Translations under genes and position numbers: made by a program
The notes under the pieces: model-generated
Told to the model about the DNA's origin: nothing
Database searches by the model: none
What the model saw: only the letters and a program-made list of their open reading frames with translations
Shown here: in pieces, positions 1 through 7,208 of the stretch
Position numbering within the stretch: position 1 is the first letter of the stretch
Layout of the letters: each line of letters starts with the position of its first letter
NCBI GenBank assembly: GCA_002479245.1
Contig: DLMG01000078.1
Coordinates: forward strand, 1-18,892
DNA: 18,892 bases
DNA from: Verrucomicrobia subdivision 3 bacterium UBA7542
GTDB lineage: Bacteria > Verrucomicrobiota > Verrucomicrobiia > Limisphaerales > UBA11358
Direction of reading: 5' to 3'

Positions 1-531
1 GTCGAAAAATGCAAGGCCGAATTGCGCGCTGAAAACGTGCCGTTCGACGACAAAATCGAAATCGGGGTGATGATCGAGATTCCATCCGCCGCGCTCATCG
101 CTGACGCGCTCGCCACGCAATCAAAGTTTTTCAGCATCGGCAGCAACGACCTCATCCAATACACGTTGGCCGCCGACCGCACGAACGAAAAAGTTTCGCA
201 CCTTTACGAGCCAACGCACCCGGCCATCGTCCGGCTGATCAAGATGACCGTTGATGCCGCCCACCATCACGGCATCAAGGCCAACGTCTGCGGCGAAATC
301 GCAGGCGACCCGGTGCTGGCGCCACTGTTGATCGGCCTCGGCGTGGACGAATTGAGCACCGCCCCGACGGTTGTCGCGCAGGTCAAATATATGATTCGCC
401 GGCTCAAATTGACTGAAGCGCACGCACTGGCCGACTTTGCTCTCCAGTGTGAATCGCCGTCGGAAATTTACGCCCGCTGCCAGACATTCGCGCGCGAAGC
501 CGCGCCCAGCCTTTTCGAAAATAAAACGTGA
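1..531 (+). CDS. ptsI: PTS enzyme I (phosphoenolpyruvate-protein phosphotransferase), C-terminal part
   Basis: The reading frame is open from the first base, so this is the 3' end of a longer gene. About 176 residues of the PEP-binding TIM-barrel domain are present. Visible family hallmarks are the IGVMIEIPSA strand, the PEP-utilising signature FFSIGSNDLIQYTLAADR, and the NVCGEIAGDP motif that carries the active-site cysteine of this domain. Enzyme I takes phosphate from PEP and passes it through its N-terminal histidine domain (outside the window) to HPr; it is cytosolic. PEP synthase and PPDK share the fold, but the order and wording of these motifs and the short tail after the barrel fit PtsI. 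The TGA stop overlaps the GTG start of the next gene (GTGA), so the sugar nucleotidyltransferase downstream is probably translationally coupled. Confidence 0.95.
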   Translation, partial: VEKCKAELRAENVPFDDKIEIGVMIEIPSAALIADALATQSKFFSIGSNDLIQYTLAADRTNEKVSHLYEPTHPAIVRLIKMTVDAAHHHGIKANVCGEIAGDPVLAPLLIGLGVDELSTAPTVVAQVKYMIRRLKLTEAHALADFALQCESPSEIYARCQTFAREAAPSLFENKT

Positions 532-1283
532 AAGTCATCATCCTCGCCGCCGGATACGCCACGCGCTTGTATCCGCTCACCCGCACCCAACCGAAACCGC
601 TCCTACCCGTCGCGGGCAAGCCGATGATCGAACACGTGCTCGACAACCTCGCGCCCATCAGCGGCATCGAGCGCGTTTACGTCGTTACGAACGCCAAGTT
701 CGCCGGCCATTTTCAAAAGTGGTCGGACCATTACCGCGCCACGAAATCCAAATTTGAATACACCGTCGTCAACGACGGCTCCACCGATGACATCAACAAA
801 CTCGGCGCCATCGGCGACATTCATTACGTCCTCAAAACGCAAAACGTGGAAGACGATCTCATCGTCGTGGCGGGGGACAATCTGTTCAGCGAGAAACTGG
901 GTGGTTTCGGGAAATTCTGTCGCGAGAAAAACGCGCCGGTGCTTGCGCTTTACGACGTGGGCAATCTTGAGGAAATCAAAAAATACAATTCCATCTCCAC
1001 CGACGCCGCCGGCCGCATCACTTTCTTCGAGGAAAAGCCGAAGAATCCAACCGGCACACTCACCGGCATCGCGCTTTATTTTTATCCGAAGAGCACGATT
1101 CCGCTCATCAAGCAATACATCGCCGAGGGCAACAATCCCGACCAGCCGGGCCGGCTGGTGCAATGGCTTTACCCGCGCACGGCAGTCTATACCTGGCGTG
1201 TGCCGGGACTGTGGTGCGACATCGGCTCAAAGGAAACCTTGGAAGAGGCGAACCAAATCTTCGCCAAGTTTTCGGGCAGGTAA
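528..1283 (+). CDS. Sugar-1-phosphate nucleotidyltransferase (RmlA/GalU-like fold)
   Basis: A 251-residue NTP_transferase-family protein that would join a sugar 1-phosphate to an NTP, giving an NDP-sugar and pyrophosphate. The N-terminal nucleotide-binding loop is at residues 6-18 (LAAGYATRLYPLT), with Ala where many members have Gly. It is followed by KPLLPVAGKPMIEH (23-36), the metal-binding VAGDN (114-118), the sugar-binding FFEEKP (166-171) and a C-terminal DIGS segment (231-234). The GTG start is set by the 4-bp overlap with ptsI. The protein is shorter than classical RmlA (about 290 residues) because it lacks the C-terminal extension, so it matches the short glucose-1-phosphate thymidylyltransferase-like group. 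Sugar and base specificity cannot be read from sequence. A GalE-type epimerase remnant lies shortly downstream. Confidence 0.88.
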   Translation: MKVIILAAGYATRLYPLTRTQPKPLLPVAGKPMIEHVLDNLAPISGIERVYVVTNAKFAGHFQKWSDHYRATKSKFEYTVVNDGSTDDINKLGAIGDIHYVLKTQNVEDDLIVVAGDNLFSEKLGGFGKFCREKNAPVLALYDVGNLEEIKKYNSISTDAAGRITFFEEKPKNPTGTLTGIALYFYPKSTIPLIKQYIAEGNNPDQPGRLVQWLYPRTAVYTWRVPGLWCDIGSKETLEEANQIFAKFSGR

Positions 1284-1321
1284 TTAAATTTTTGACCGGC
1301 GCAACTGAATTTTAGGGTAAA

Positions 1322-1540
1322 ATGTTTGTTCCGCTTCCGATCCTGATCGTAGGCGCAGGAATTTTTTGCCTTGTTCTGTGGAAGATCACAAAAAATAAAT
1401 CCTCAAACACTACTTTAGACAGCACGCGCATGGGAACAATGGTTTTGTCTCAAGCATACGACACGGCGTCTACTTATGGCCGTTCAATTGTAGAACTTTT
1501 TCTTCATGCATGCCGGAGGATATTGCGCGTTACACCTTAA
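1322..1540 (+). CDS. Small hypothetical protein with one N-terminal membrane segment
   Basis: A 72-residue ORF, not recognised. Residues about 4-20 are a continuous hydrophobic stretch (LPILIVGAGIFCLVLW) followed by a lysine-rich turn (KITKNKSS), which suggests a single N-in or N-out membrane anchor. The rest has no visible motif. An AGGG lies about 4 bases before the ATG, one of the few Shine-Dalgarno-like sequences in this window. The base composition is more AT-rich than the flanking genes. A second frame (ATG at 1510, stop at 1635; 41 residues) overlaps its end, so the region may instead be decayed foreign DNA. It sits between a nucleotidyltransferase gene and a truncated epimerase in a rearranged stretch, and whether it is expressed is uncertain. 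Confidence 0.35.
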   Translation: MFVPLPILIVGAGIFCLVLWKITKNKSSNTTLDSTRMGTMVLSQAYDTASTYGRSIVELFLHACRRILRVTP

Positions 1541-1641
1541 AAGTCGCAGCGGCCACATATCGTTATTGGGAAAAATTTATAGCAACGTCCCGCTCGCCCA
1601 TACTCCCGCCAAGGGACATTTCTAAAGAGTTTTGACATCAA

Positions 1642-1983
1642 AATGTGAAATGTTTTGTGTTCACTTCGTCCATCGTCGTCTATGGCCGCAACCAATTGCC
1701 AATGGTGGAAGATGCGGTGCCGCAGCCGGAAGACCCCTACGGCATCGCCAAATACGCGGTGGAATTCGATTTAAAGGAGGCGCATGAAATGTTCGGGCTG
1801 AATTATGTCATTTTCCGACCGCACAATGTTTACGGTGAAAATCAGAAACTCGGCGACCGCTACCGCAACGTCATCGGCATTTTCATGAACCAGATCATGC
1901 AGGGCCGGCCGATGACGATTTTCGGCGACGGCAAGCAGACGCGCGCGTTCAGTTACATTGACGACGTTGCTCCAGTCATTTGA
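1642..1983 (+). pseudogene. Remnant of a GalE-type NAD-dependent sugar epimerase, both ends missing
   Basis: About 112 codons of the middle of an extended SDR (UDP-glucose 4-epimerase-like) protein. The conserved block begins abruptly at KCFVFTSSIVVYG, includes the catalytic serine region and the YxxxK pair (PYGIAKYAVE), and runs through RPHNVYGENQ, IFMNQIMQG, IFGDGKQTRAFSYIDDVAP. It stops at TGA a few residues later. The Rossmann GxxGxxG half (about 110-120 residues) and roughly the last 80-100 residues are absent. Upstream the frame closes with TGA at 1633-1635, and no continuation is visible in other frames on either side. The surviving core is well conserved, so truncation looks recent. 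It most likely once formed a pair with the nucleotidyltransferase upstream. A product could not bind NAD and is presumed non-functional. Confidence 0.8.
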
Positions 1984-2041
1984 GGGAATCCGAAGTCCGC
2001 AAAAATCTTCCGCCGTCATGGGCAGCTTTTGGAAAACAAGT

Positions 2042-2845
2042 TCAATTCGCGCGGACAAACAATGCCGTTCCAGCCGCGTCGCATTCGTAAAGAATTTTTT
2101 TTAGCATAAAGCCACGCTCTGACAATAAAGCCTCGAGTTCAGGAAAAGTTACACGACATTTGTGCCATTCAATCAATATTGCTTTAGTGCGTTGCAAAAA
2201 AAGCGGCTCATTCCGAAAGAAATCCATTTCTGAACCTTCAATGTCCATTTTAAGCAAGTCACATGGCATATTCCCAAAATGCGATTGCCAATTTTCTTCG
2301 AGGTTGACACACGGAACCTGGACGCGCGTCCAAGTGTTGCTTTTTTCCAGTTCTTTGTCCGATGGAGCCGCAGTAGAACAAACGTTAGAGGCATGCAGAA
2401 AAAAGTTGGCATGGCCGCTTTTGCTTTCAACTCCAACCAGACCGTGCAGCACGTGCACATCCCTTAGATTGTTCACCTTGACATGCCACCGGGCATCTTC
2501 GATTGCTTCGGCGTTGCCATCAACCATCAAGCCTTTTACTTGCCTGCTGTTCAGGCGATCGCATAACCAGCAGGTGAAGTAGCCCACATTGCAGCCAAGA
2601 TCGGCAAAGGTGCTGATGTTTGAACGCAGGTCCGATAATGAATACAAATAGCTCACGTCAAACATCTCCACAGAAAGGCCAAGACTTTCCACCCTGCGGG
2701 CGCGATAACGAATGCCGCTGGCGGGAAGAACCTTTACCACCGGAAAACAATGAAGCCACCAGTTTGCCAATAAATGCAATCGCAAGAATTTAACAGTTTT
2801 GCGAAGCGTTTCGGAACCGGCCAGCCGCAATATTAATTTGCGCAT
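2042..2845 (-). CDS. FkbM-family SAM-dependent methyltransferase
   Basis: A protein of about 267 residues when started at the ATG at 2845; an in-frame ATG at 2950 would add 35 residues, and neither start has a clear ribosome-binding site. The SAM-binding motif I is visible as FADLGCNVGYF (about residues 80-90 of the short form), followed by an acidic strand end (LMVDGNAEA). The FkbM hallmark LLKMDIEGSEMDFF is at about 197-210, and IEWH follows in the C-terminal part. Family members methylate hydroxyl groups of sugars or other small acceptors; the acceptor here is unknown. The gene is antisense to its neighbours, lies against the broken epimerase and has visibly lower GC than the flanking operons. 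These points suggest later acquisition by insertion into the polysaccharide locus. Confidence 0.82.
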   Translation of the reverse strand: MRKLILRLAGSETLRKTVKFLRLHLLANWWLHCFPVVKVLPASGIRYRARRVESLGLSVEMFDVSYLYSLSDLRSNISTFADLGCNVGYFTCWLCDRLNSRQVKGLMVDGNAEAIEDARWHVKVNNLRDVHVLHGLVGVESKSGHANFFLHASNVCSTAAPSDKELEKSNTWTRVQVPCVNLEENWQSHFGNMPCDLLKMDIEGSEMDFFRNEPLFLQRTKAILIEWHKCRVTFPELEALLSERGFMLKKILYECDAAGTALFVRAN

Positions 2846-3012
2846 AAATGAAAATTCTAAGCCGAAACACGAAACCCTCGCAAGCTTGAACCGAAGAATC
2901 ACCAGATTAATTAGGATTGATGCTATTAAAAAGCCCCGGCCTCTGGACATTCGGCGATGGCGGCTGCAAAGCCTTGGTCTTGCCTCGGTTTTGTGTCAAG
3001 CGATTTGGAAAC

Positions 3013-3037
3013 AACCCCGATGGCGGCCGGGGTTTTT
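3013..3037 (+). terminator. Intrinsic terminator ahead of rfbF
   Basis: Perfect 7-bp stem AACCCCG (3013-3019) and CGGGGTT (3028-3034) with an 8-nt loop, followed by a T run (TTTTT, 3033-3037). This is a textbook rho-independent terminator on the plus strand; on the minus strand there is no T run. No intact plus-strand gene ends just before it. It is therefore either the leftover terminator of a lost gene, insulation of rfbF from upstream read-through, or an attenuator in the rfbF leader. Confidence 0.65.
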
Positions 3038-3043
3038 AAGCTG

Positions 3044-3071
3044 TTGAATCGCGGCCCGGATGTTCTTATCT
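3044..3071 (+). promoter_or_regulatory. Possible sigma70-type promoter for the CDP-sugar operon
   Basis: TTGAAT (3044-3049) and TTATCT (3066-3071) are separated by 16 bases, directly after the terminator and just before the rfbF ATG at 3081. A transcript from here would have almost no leader, consistent with the absence of a Shine-Dalgarno sequence. Both hexamers deviate from consensus, so this is a weak call. Confidence 0.25.
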
Positions 3072-3080
3072 TCGTCCGAA

Positions 3081-3869
3081 ATGAAAGTGGCAATTTTCTG
3101 CGGCGGGAAAGGAACGCGTTTCCGCGAGGTCAGCGACGTCATTCCAAAGCCGATGGCGCCGATCGGCAACCGCCCGATCCTCTGGCACATCATGAAAATT
3201 TACAGCGCCCACGGCTTCAATGATTTTGTCCTGCTGCTCGGCTACAAGGGCGATTACATCCGTGATTTTTTCCTCAACTTCGCCGCGCTGACGAACGACA
3301 TCACGGTTGACCTTGGTAACAGCGGGCCTGACCACGTCAAGTTTCACAGCCAGTCCGCCGAACCGTGGCGCATCACCTGCGTGGATACCGGCGAGGACAC
3401 GATGACGGGCGCACGGCTTTGGCGCGCACGGAAATATCTGGAGCCGGAAGGAATTTTTTGTGTGACTTATGGCGACGGCGTCGCAAACATTGACATTCCT
3501 GCGCTCATTCAATTTCACAAATCGCACGGCAAAATCGGGACGTTGACCGGCGCTCGCCCGCCGGGGCGATTTGGCGAATTGATGATCGAAGGCCAAAAAG
3601 TCGTCAAGTTCAACGAAAAACCGGCATTCAGCGGCGGTTATTTGAACAGCGGATTTTTTGTGTTCAATGCATCCATGTTTGGCCGCTACTTGAATGACCA
3701 GGAAAATCTGATTCTTGAACGCGAGCCGTTGCAGCGCATGGCCGTGGACGGCGAACTCATGATTTACAAGCACGACGGCTATTGGCATCACATGGACACG
3801 CCGTATGAATTTGAAGTCCTCAACAATGTCTGGAAGACGGGCAAAGCCCCGTGGAAAATCTGGAAATGA
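3081..3869 (+). CDS. rfbF: Glucose-1-phosphate cytidylyltransferase
   Basis: A 262-residue enzyme that makes CDP-glucose from CTP and glucose 1-phosphate, the entry step to CDP-6-deoxyhexoses in the cytosol. Visible features are the nucleotide-binding GGKGTR (8-13), the catalytic KPM region (23-25), and the RfbF-specific PILWHIMKIYSAHGFNDF and LGYKGDYI blocks. YGDGVANID (130-138) carries the metal-binding Asp, GRFGE follows, and the FNEKP sugar-binding motif comes later. The length matches the family. The ATG at 3081 is preferred over one at 3060 because the conserved strand starts there. The gene overlaps rfbG by 4 bp (ATGA), so the first two CDP-sugar enzymes are translationally coupled. 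Confidence 0.95.
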   Translation: MKVAIFCGGKGTRFREVSDVIPKPMAPIGNRPILWHIMKIYSAHGFNDFVLLLGYKGDYIRDFFLNFAALTNDITVDLGNSGPDHVKFHSQSAEPWRITCVDTGEDTMTGARLWRARKYLEPEGIFCVTYGDGVANIDIPALIQFHKSHGKIGTLTGARPPGRFGELMIEGQKVVKFNEKPAFSGGYLNSGFFVFNASMFGRYLNDQENLILEREPLQRMAVDGELMIYKHDGYWHHMDTPYEFEVLNNVWKTGKAPWKIWK

Positions 3870-4861
3870 AATCATCCAAAAATAATTTTTGGCGCGACCG
3901 CCGTGTGTTCGTGACCGGCGCAACGGGCATGGTCGGTTATTGGCTCGTGAAAGATTTGATCGCGTCAGGCGCGCGCGTGATTGCGCTCGTGCGCGATCCC
4001 GATCCACAATCCGGTTTTTTTCGCTCCGGCGATTACCGGCAGACTTCGCTCGTGCAGGGAAACGTTGAGGACTTTTCGAGTCTCGAACGCGCACTGAATG
4101 AAAATGAAGCGGACACGGTTTTTCATCTGGCCGCTCAGCCGATCGTGAATGTCGCGCATCGTTATCCATTGCCGACCTTTGAAACGAATGTTAGCGGCAC
4201 TTACAATTTGCTCGAAGCGTGCCGCATTCATTCCGATCTCGTGAAGCGCGTCGTCATCGCTTCGAGCGACAAAGCTTATGGGGCGCACGAACACCTGCCT
4301 TACACCGAAGAAATGCCGCTGCAAGGCAAGCATCCCTACGAAGTCTCGAAAAGTTGCGCCGACCTCATCACACAGGCGTATCATCATACGTACGGTTTGC
4401 CCACCGTGATTCTTCGTTGCGGAAATATCTATGGCGGCGGCGATTTGAACTGGAGCCGTATCGTGCCTTACACGATTCGTTGTTTTTTGAACAATCAACG
4501 ACCAATCATCCGGAGCGACGGCCGATATGTGCGCGATTACATTTACGTCAAAGATGTGAGCCGCTGCTATATGAAAGCCGCGGAATGTCTCTCGGACAAA
4601 AAAGTGCAGGGACAGGCATTCAACTTCAGTCTCGAACGTCCCCTGACCGTGCTCGAACTCGTCAAAGTGATTCAGCAATTGATGAACTGCAAACATCTCG
4701 AACCTGACGTGCAAAACACCGCCACCGGCGAAATCCGAGAGCAATATCTCAACACGACAAAGGCGCATCGCGTTTTGAACTGGAAACCGCAATACACGTT
4801 GGAAGAGGGTTTGAATGAAACGATTGCGTGGTATCGCGAATATCTGGCGACTCAATTTTAA
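3866..4861 (+). CDS. rfbG: CDP-glucose 4,6-dehydratase
   Basis: A 331-residue extended SDR that converts CDP-glucose to CDP-4-keto-6-deoxyglucose using bound NAD. Counting from the ATG at 3866, the Rossmann GATGMVG is at 18-24. The dehydratase active-site segment SSDKAYG is at 133-139 and the YxxxK catalytic pair is Tyr158/Lys162. Further family blocks are NIYGGGDLNWSRIVP and RDYIYVKDV. The start is chosen because it overlaps the rfbF stop as ATGA; an upstream in-frame ATG at 3851 would lie inside rfbF. The family usually runs to about 350-360 residues, so this copy is slightly short. The next gene follows after 50 bases. Confidence 0.93.
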   Translation: MKSSKNNFWRDRRVFVTGATGMVGYWLVKDLIASGARVIALVRDPDPQSGFFRSGDYRQTSLVQGNVEDFSSLERALNENEADTVFHLAAQPIVNVAHRYPLPTFETNVSGTYNLLEACRIHSDLVKRVVIASSDKAYGAHEHLPYTEEMPLQGKHPYEVSKSCADLITQAYHHTYGLPTVILRCGNIYGGGDLNWSRIVPYTIRCFLNNQRPIIRSDGRYVRDYIYVKDVSRCYMKAAECLSDKKVQGQAFNFSLERPLTVLELVKVIQQLMNCKHLEPDVQNTATGEIREQYLNTTKAHRVLNWKPQYTLEEGLNETIAWYREYLATQF

Positions 4862-4911
4862 TGCAAATCATTTGCCAAAACCAACTCACAGACTGAATAC
4901 TTTTTACTTTT

Positions 4912-6222
4912 ATGCCGTTAAAAACCTGGGCTCACTGTCGAATTTGTGGAAATCCAAATTTTAAAGAGATTATTGATCTCGGAAATCAGCCGCTTAGCGG
5001 AGTGTTTCCGCGTCCTGACGCGCCGGATCCGTCAATTTCTCCGCTGAAATTGGTTCGATGCGATATTCAGGCCAAACCGGGAGCATGTGGACTGGTTCAG
5101 CTTCTGCACACCGCCGAGTTGAACGAAATGTATGGCACCACTTACGGATACTATTCCTCAATCAGTCCCACGATGGTTTCGCATCTGGAATCCAAAGTGC
5201 GCGCGCTCGTTGATCTCGCCAGACCGAAATCGGGCGACGTGGTGTTGGACATCGGCTGCAACGACGGCACGCTTTTGAATGCTTATGGATCGAAGGCCGG
5301 GCTCACGCGCATCGGCATGGATCCATCCAGCAAAAAGTTTGCGAGCCATTTCCAGCCAGACATCAAAGTGGTTTACGACTTCTTCTCTGAAAAAGGCGCG
5401 CGGTCTCTCATCGGAAATAAAGCCTGCAAAATCATCACCTCAATCGCCATGTTCTACGATTTGGACGAACCGATGAAATTCATGCGCGATATTAGGGCGC
5501 TGCTTTCCAAAGATGGGGTCTGGACATTGGAACTGTCCTATTTGCCGTTGTTGCTCAAACAACTCACTTACGATCAAATCTGTCACGAGCATGTCACTTA
5601 TCTTGGTCTTCGGCAGATGGATTGGATGATGAAAAAAACGGGGCTTAAAATTCTGGACGTTTCGTTCAACGACATGAACGGCGGAAGTTTCTATATCATT
5701 GCCGGTCGCGAGGACGGGCCGTATCAGCCGCAAATGGAAAAAACAAAAAAACTGCTCGACGACGAGGCTTTACTGGATACCGATGAGCCTTTTACCCGGC
5801 TTCGCAATCGCATTCTCACCCATCGGGACGACGTGCGCGGGTTTTTTTCAATGATGAACGCGGCGGGCAAAAAGGTCTATGGCTACGGTGCTTCGACCAA
5901 AGGGAATATAGTTTTGAATTACTGCGGTCTCGGCGCGGGCGACCTGGTTGCCATTGGAGATCGAAATCCTGAAAAGGACGGCTTGGTCACTCCGGGAACG
6001 CGCATTCCAATCATCGCCCAAGAAAAACTACGGAAACTGAACTCCGAGTACCTCTTTGTGTTGATCTGGCATTTCCGCAAAGAAGTGATTCTGGATGAAA
6101 TCGCGCTTCTGAAGAACGGCTGCAAAATGGTTTTCGACTTGCCGCGATTGCATATTGTGGACGCATCCAACTACGAACGTTATCTCGAGCGTTCGTTTGA
6201 AGACCTGGCCTATTCCTTGTGA
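4912..6222 (+). CDS. NDP-sugar C-methyltransferase (TylC3/NovU-like)
   Basis: A 436-residue three-domain protein. The N-terminal zinc-type domain shows four cysteines (Cys9, Cys12, Cys50, Cys59). The class I SAM domain carries VLDIGCNDGT (111-120). The conserved CHEHVTY (224-230) contains the histidine/glutamate cluster associated with catalysis in this family. The C-terminal C-methyltransferase domain has VYGYGASTKGN (322-332). Characterised relatives (TylC3, NovU type) transfer a methyl group from SAM to carbon 3 or 5 of a 4-keto-6-deoxy NDP-sugar. Placement directly after rfbF and rfbG implies the CDP-4-keto-6-deoxyglucose product, or a derivative, is the acceptor. The position methylated is inferred, not visible. 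Its stop overlaps the next gene's GTG (GTGA). Confidence 0.88.
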   Translation: MPLKTWAHCRICGNPNFKEIIDLGNQPLSGVFPRPDAPDPSISPLKLVRCDIQAKPGACGLVQLLHTAELNEMYGTTYGYYSSISPTMVSHLESKVRALVDLARPKSGDVVLDIGCNDGTLLNAYGSKAGLTRIGMDPSSKKFASHFQPDIKVVYDFFSEKGARSLIGNKACKIITSIAMFYDLDEPMKFMRDIRALLSKDGVWTLELSYLPLLLKQLTYDQICHEHVTYLGLRQMDWMMKKTGLKILDVSFNDMNGGSFYIIAGREDGPYQPQMEKTKKLLDDEALLDTDEPFTRLRNRILTHRDDVRGFFSMMNAAGKKVYGYGASTKGNIVLNYCGLGAGDLVAIGDRNPEKDGLVTPGTRIPIIAQEKLRKLNSEYLFVLIWHFRKEVILDEIALLKNGCKMVFDLPRLHIVDASNYERYLERSFEDLAYSL

Positions 6223-7208
6223 ATCAACAGCCGCAACTGTTCAAATGGTCTTCGCGGCGCGTGCTGGTTACGGGAGCAGATGGTTTCGTGGGACATTGGC
6301 TGGCCAACGCTTTGGCGGCGCGCGACGCGCAGACCTTCGCGCTGATCGGACCCGATTCCTCAAGCAACGAAAAATTCCGGCGGCGTAAAACCGGCATCAA
6401 GGTTGTGCAAGGAAACATCACTGACGTGAATTTTATTTCCAGACTTATTGCCGATTCGGCAATTGAGATCGTTTATCATCTGGCCGCGATTAACACGAAC
6501 ACAGGATCGGATTTGTCGCCCTATGAAATTTTTGAAACGAACATCCGGGGCGTCTACACCATTCTCGAAGCGTGCCGAACTGCACCGAAACCCGCGCGAG
6601 CCGTAGTTGCTTCCAGCAAAGAAGTTGAAGATTGTTTTTTATCCGGCGTGAACCGGCCGCAGCATCCATACATGACGTCCAAGGCCGCTGCCGAATTAGT
6701 GACACGAGCTTACGGCGACACGTTCGGCCTTCTCGTGGCGCTCGTGCGCTCCGACAACATCTATGGCGGCGGTGATTTTAATTGGTCCCGGCTGGTGCCC
6801 GGCACGATTCGCGCAATCCTTCACGAGGAGACGCCCGTGATTCGCAGCAACGGTCTGTTTCAACGGGATTACGTTTACATCGAGGATGCGGTGGCGGCAT
6901 ACATGGCCATCGGCGCGCGTCTGGATAATCCAGCAGTGAAGGGGCAATTATTCCGCGTGGCCACCGGATTGGGAACAAGTGTTTTGGATATGGTAAAACA
7001 GATTGCCCGCGCAGCCGGATTGCCTGACATTGAGCCGCGGGTCTTAAACGAAAAATCGGAAGAACGGGTTGATACCTTCTATGCGCCGGAGTTTGAACAA
7101 ACTGCGCTCGGATGGAAAAGCCAGTATTCTCTGGCAGAAGGCTTATCCCACACCTGCCAATGGTATCGCGCTTTTTTCAAGGGAGAATCCAAGACCCAAA
7201 TGAAATGA
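6219..7208 (+). CDS. Divergent RfbG-like SDR with altered active site
   Basis: A 329-residue extended SDR clearly paralogous to the RfbG encoded two genes upstream. Shared blocks include NIYGGGDFNWSRLVP, PVIRSNG and RDYVYIEDA. The Rossmann GADGFVG (19-25) and the YxxxK pair (Tyr151/Lys155) are intact. The dehydratase segment SSDKAYG is replaced by SSKEVED (132-138), removing the Asp-Lys acid/base arrangement. It is therefore unlikely to be a second 4,6-dehydratase. Epimerisation or 4-keto reduction of the C-methylated CDP-sugar is a reasonable inference from position and fold. The GTG start overlaps the previous stop (GTGA), and its own stop overlaps the next ATG (ATGA). Confidence 0.82.
   Translation: MNQQPQLFKWSSRRVLVTGADGFVGHWLANALAARDAQTFALIGPDSSSNEKFRRRKTGIKVVQGNITDVNFISRLIADSAIEIVYHLAAINTNTGSDLSPYEIFETNIRGVYTILEACRTAPKPARAVVASSKEVEDCFLSGVNRPQHPYMTSKAAAELVTRAYGDTFGLLVALVRSDNIYGGGDFNWSRLVPGTIRAILHEETPVIRSNGLFQRDYVYIEDAVAAYMAIGARLDNPAVKGQLFRVATGLGTSVLDMVKQIARAAGLPDIEPRVLNEKSEERVDTFYAPEFEQTALGWKSQYSLAEGLSHTCQWYRAFFKGESKTQMK

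Noticed and set aside
1..531. PEP synthase or pyruvate phosphate dikinase C-terminus
   Set aside because: The wording of the PEP-binding motifs and the short C-terminal tail after the barrel fit enzyme I of the PTS better.
3038..3080. ops/JUMPstart antitermination element before the polysaccharide operon
   Set aside because: No GGCGGTAGC-like sequence is present here or ahead of the other operons.
3066..4169. Long minus-strand ORF (367 codons) opposite rfbF and rfbG
   Set aside because: Both plus-strand genes there have complete family motifs; the antisense translation is low-complexity, Arg/His-rich and matches nothing recognisable. It is a shadow of GC-biased codon use.
3965..4855. Minus-strand ORF of 296 codons opposite rfbG
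   Set aside because: It mirrors a confidently identified dehydratase and shows no domain motifs of its own.
4863..4875. Palindrome GCAAATCATTTGC in the rfbG-methyltransferase gap as an operator or terminator
   Set aside because: Only 6-bp AT-rich arms with a 1-base centre and no T run attached; too weak to call.
3081..7208. CDP-tyvelose/paratose/abequose (3,6-dideoxyhexose) pathway
   Set aside because: RfbF, RfbG and RfbE-like proteins suggest it, but no RfbH 3-dehydratase or RfbI-type reductase is in the window, and a C-methyltransferase occupies the expected place.
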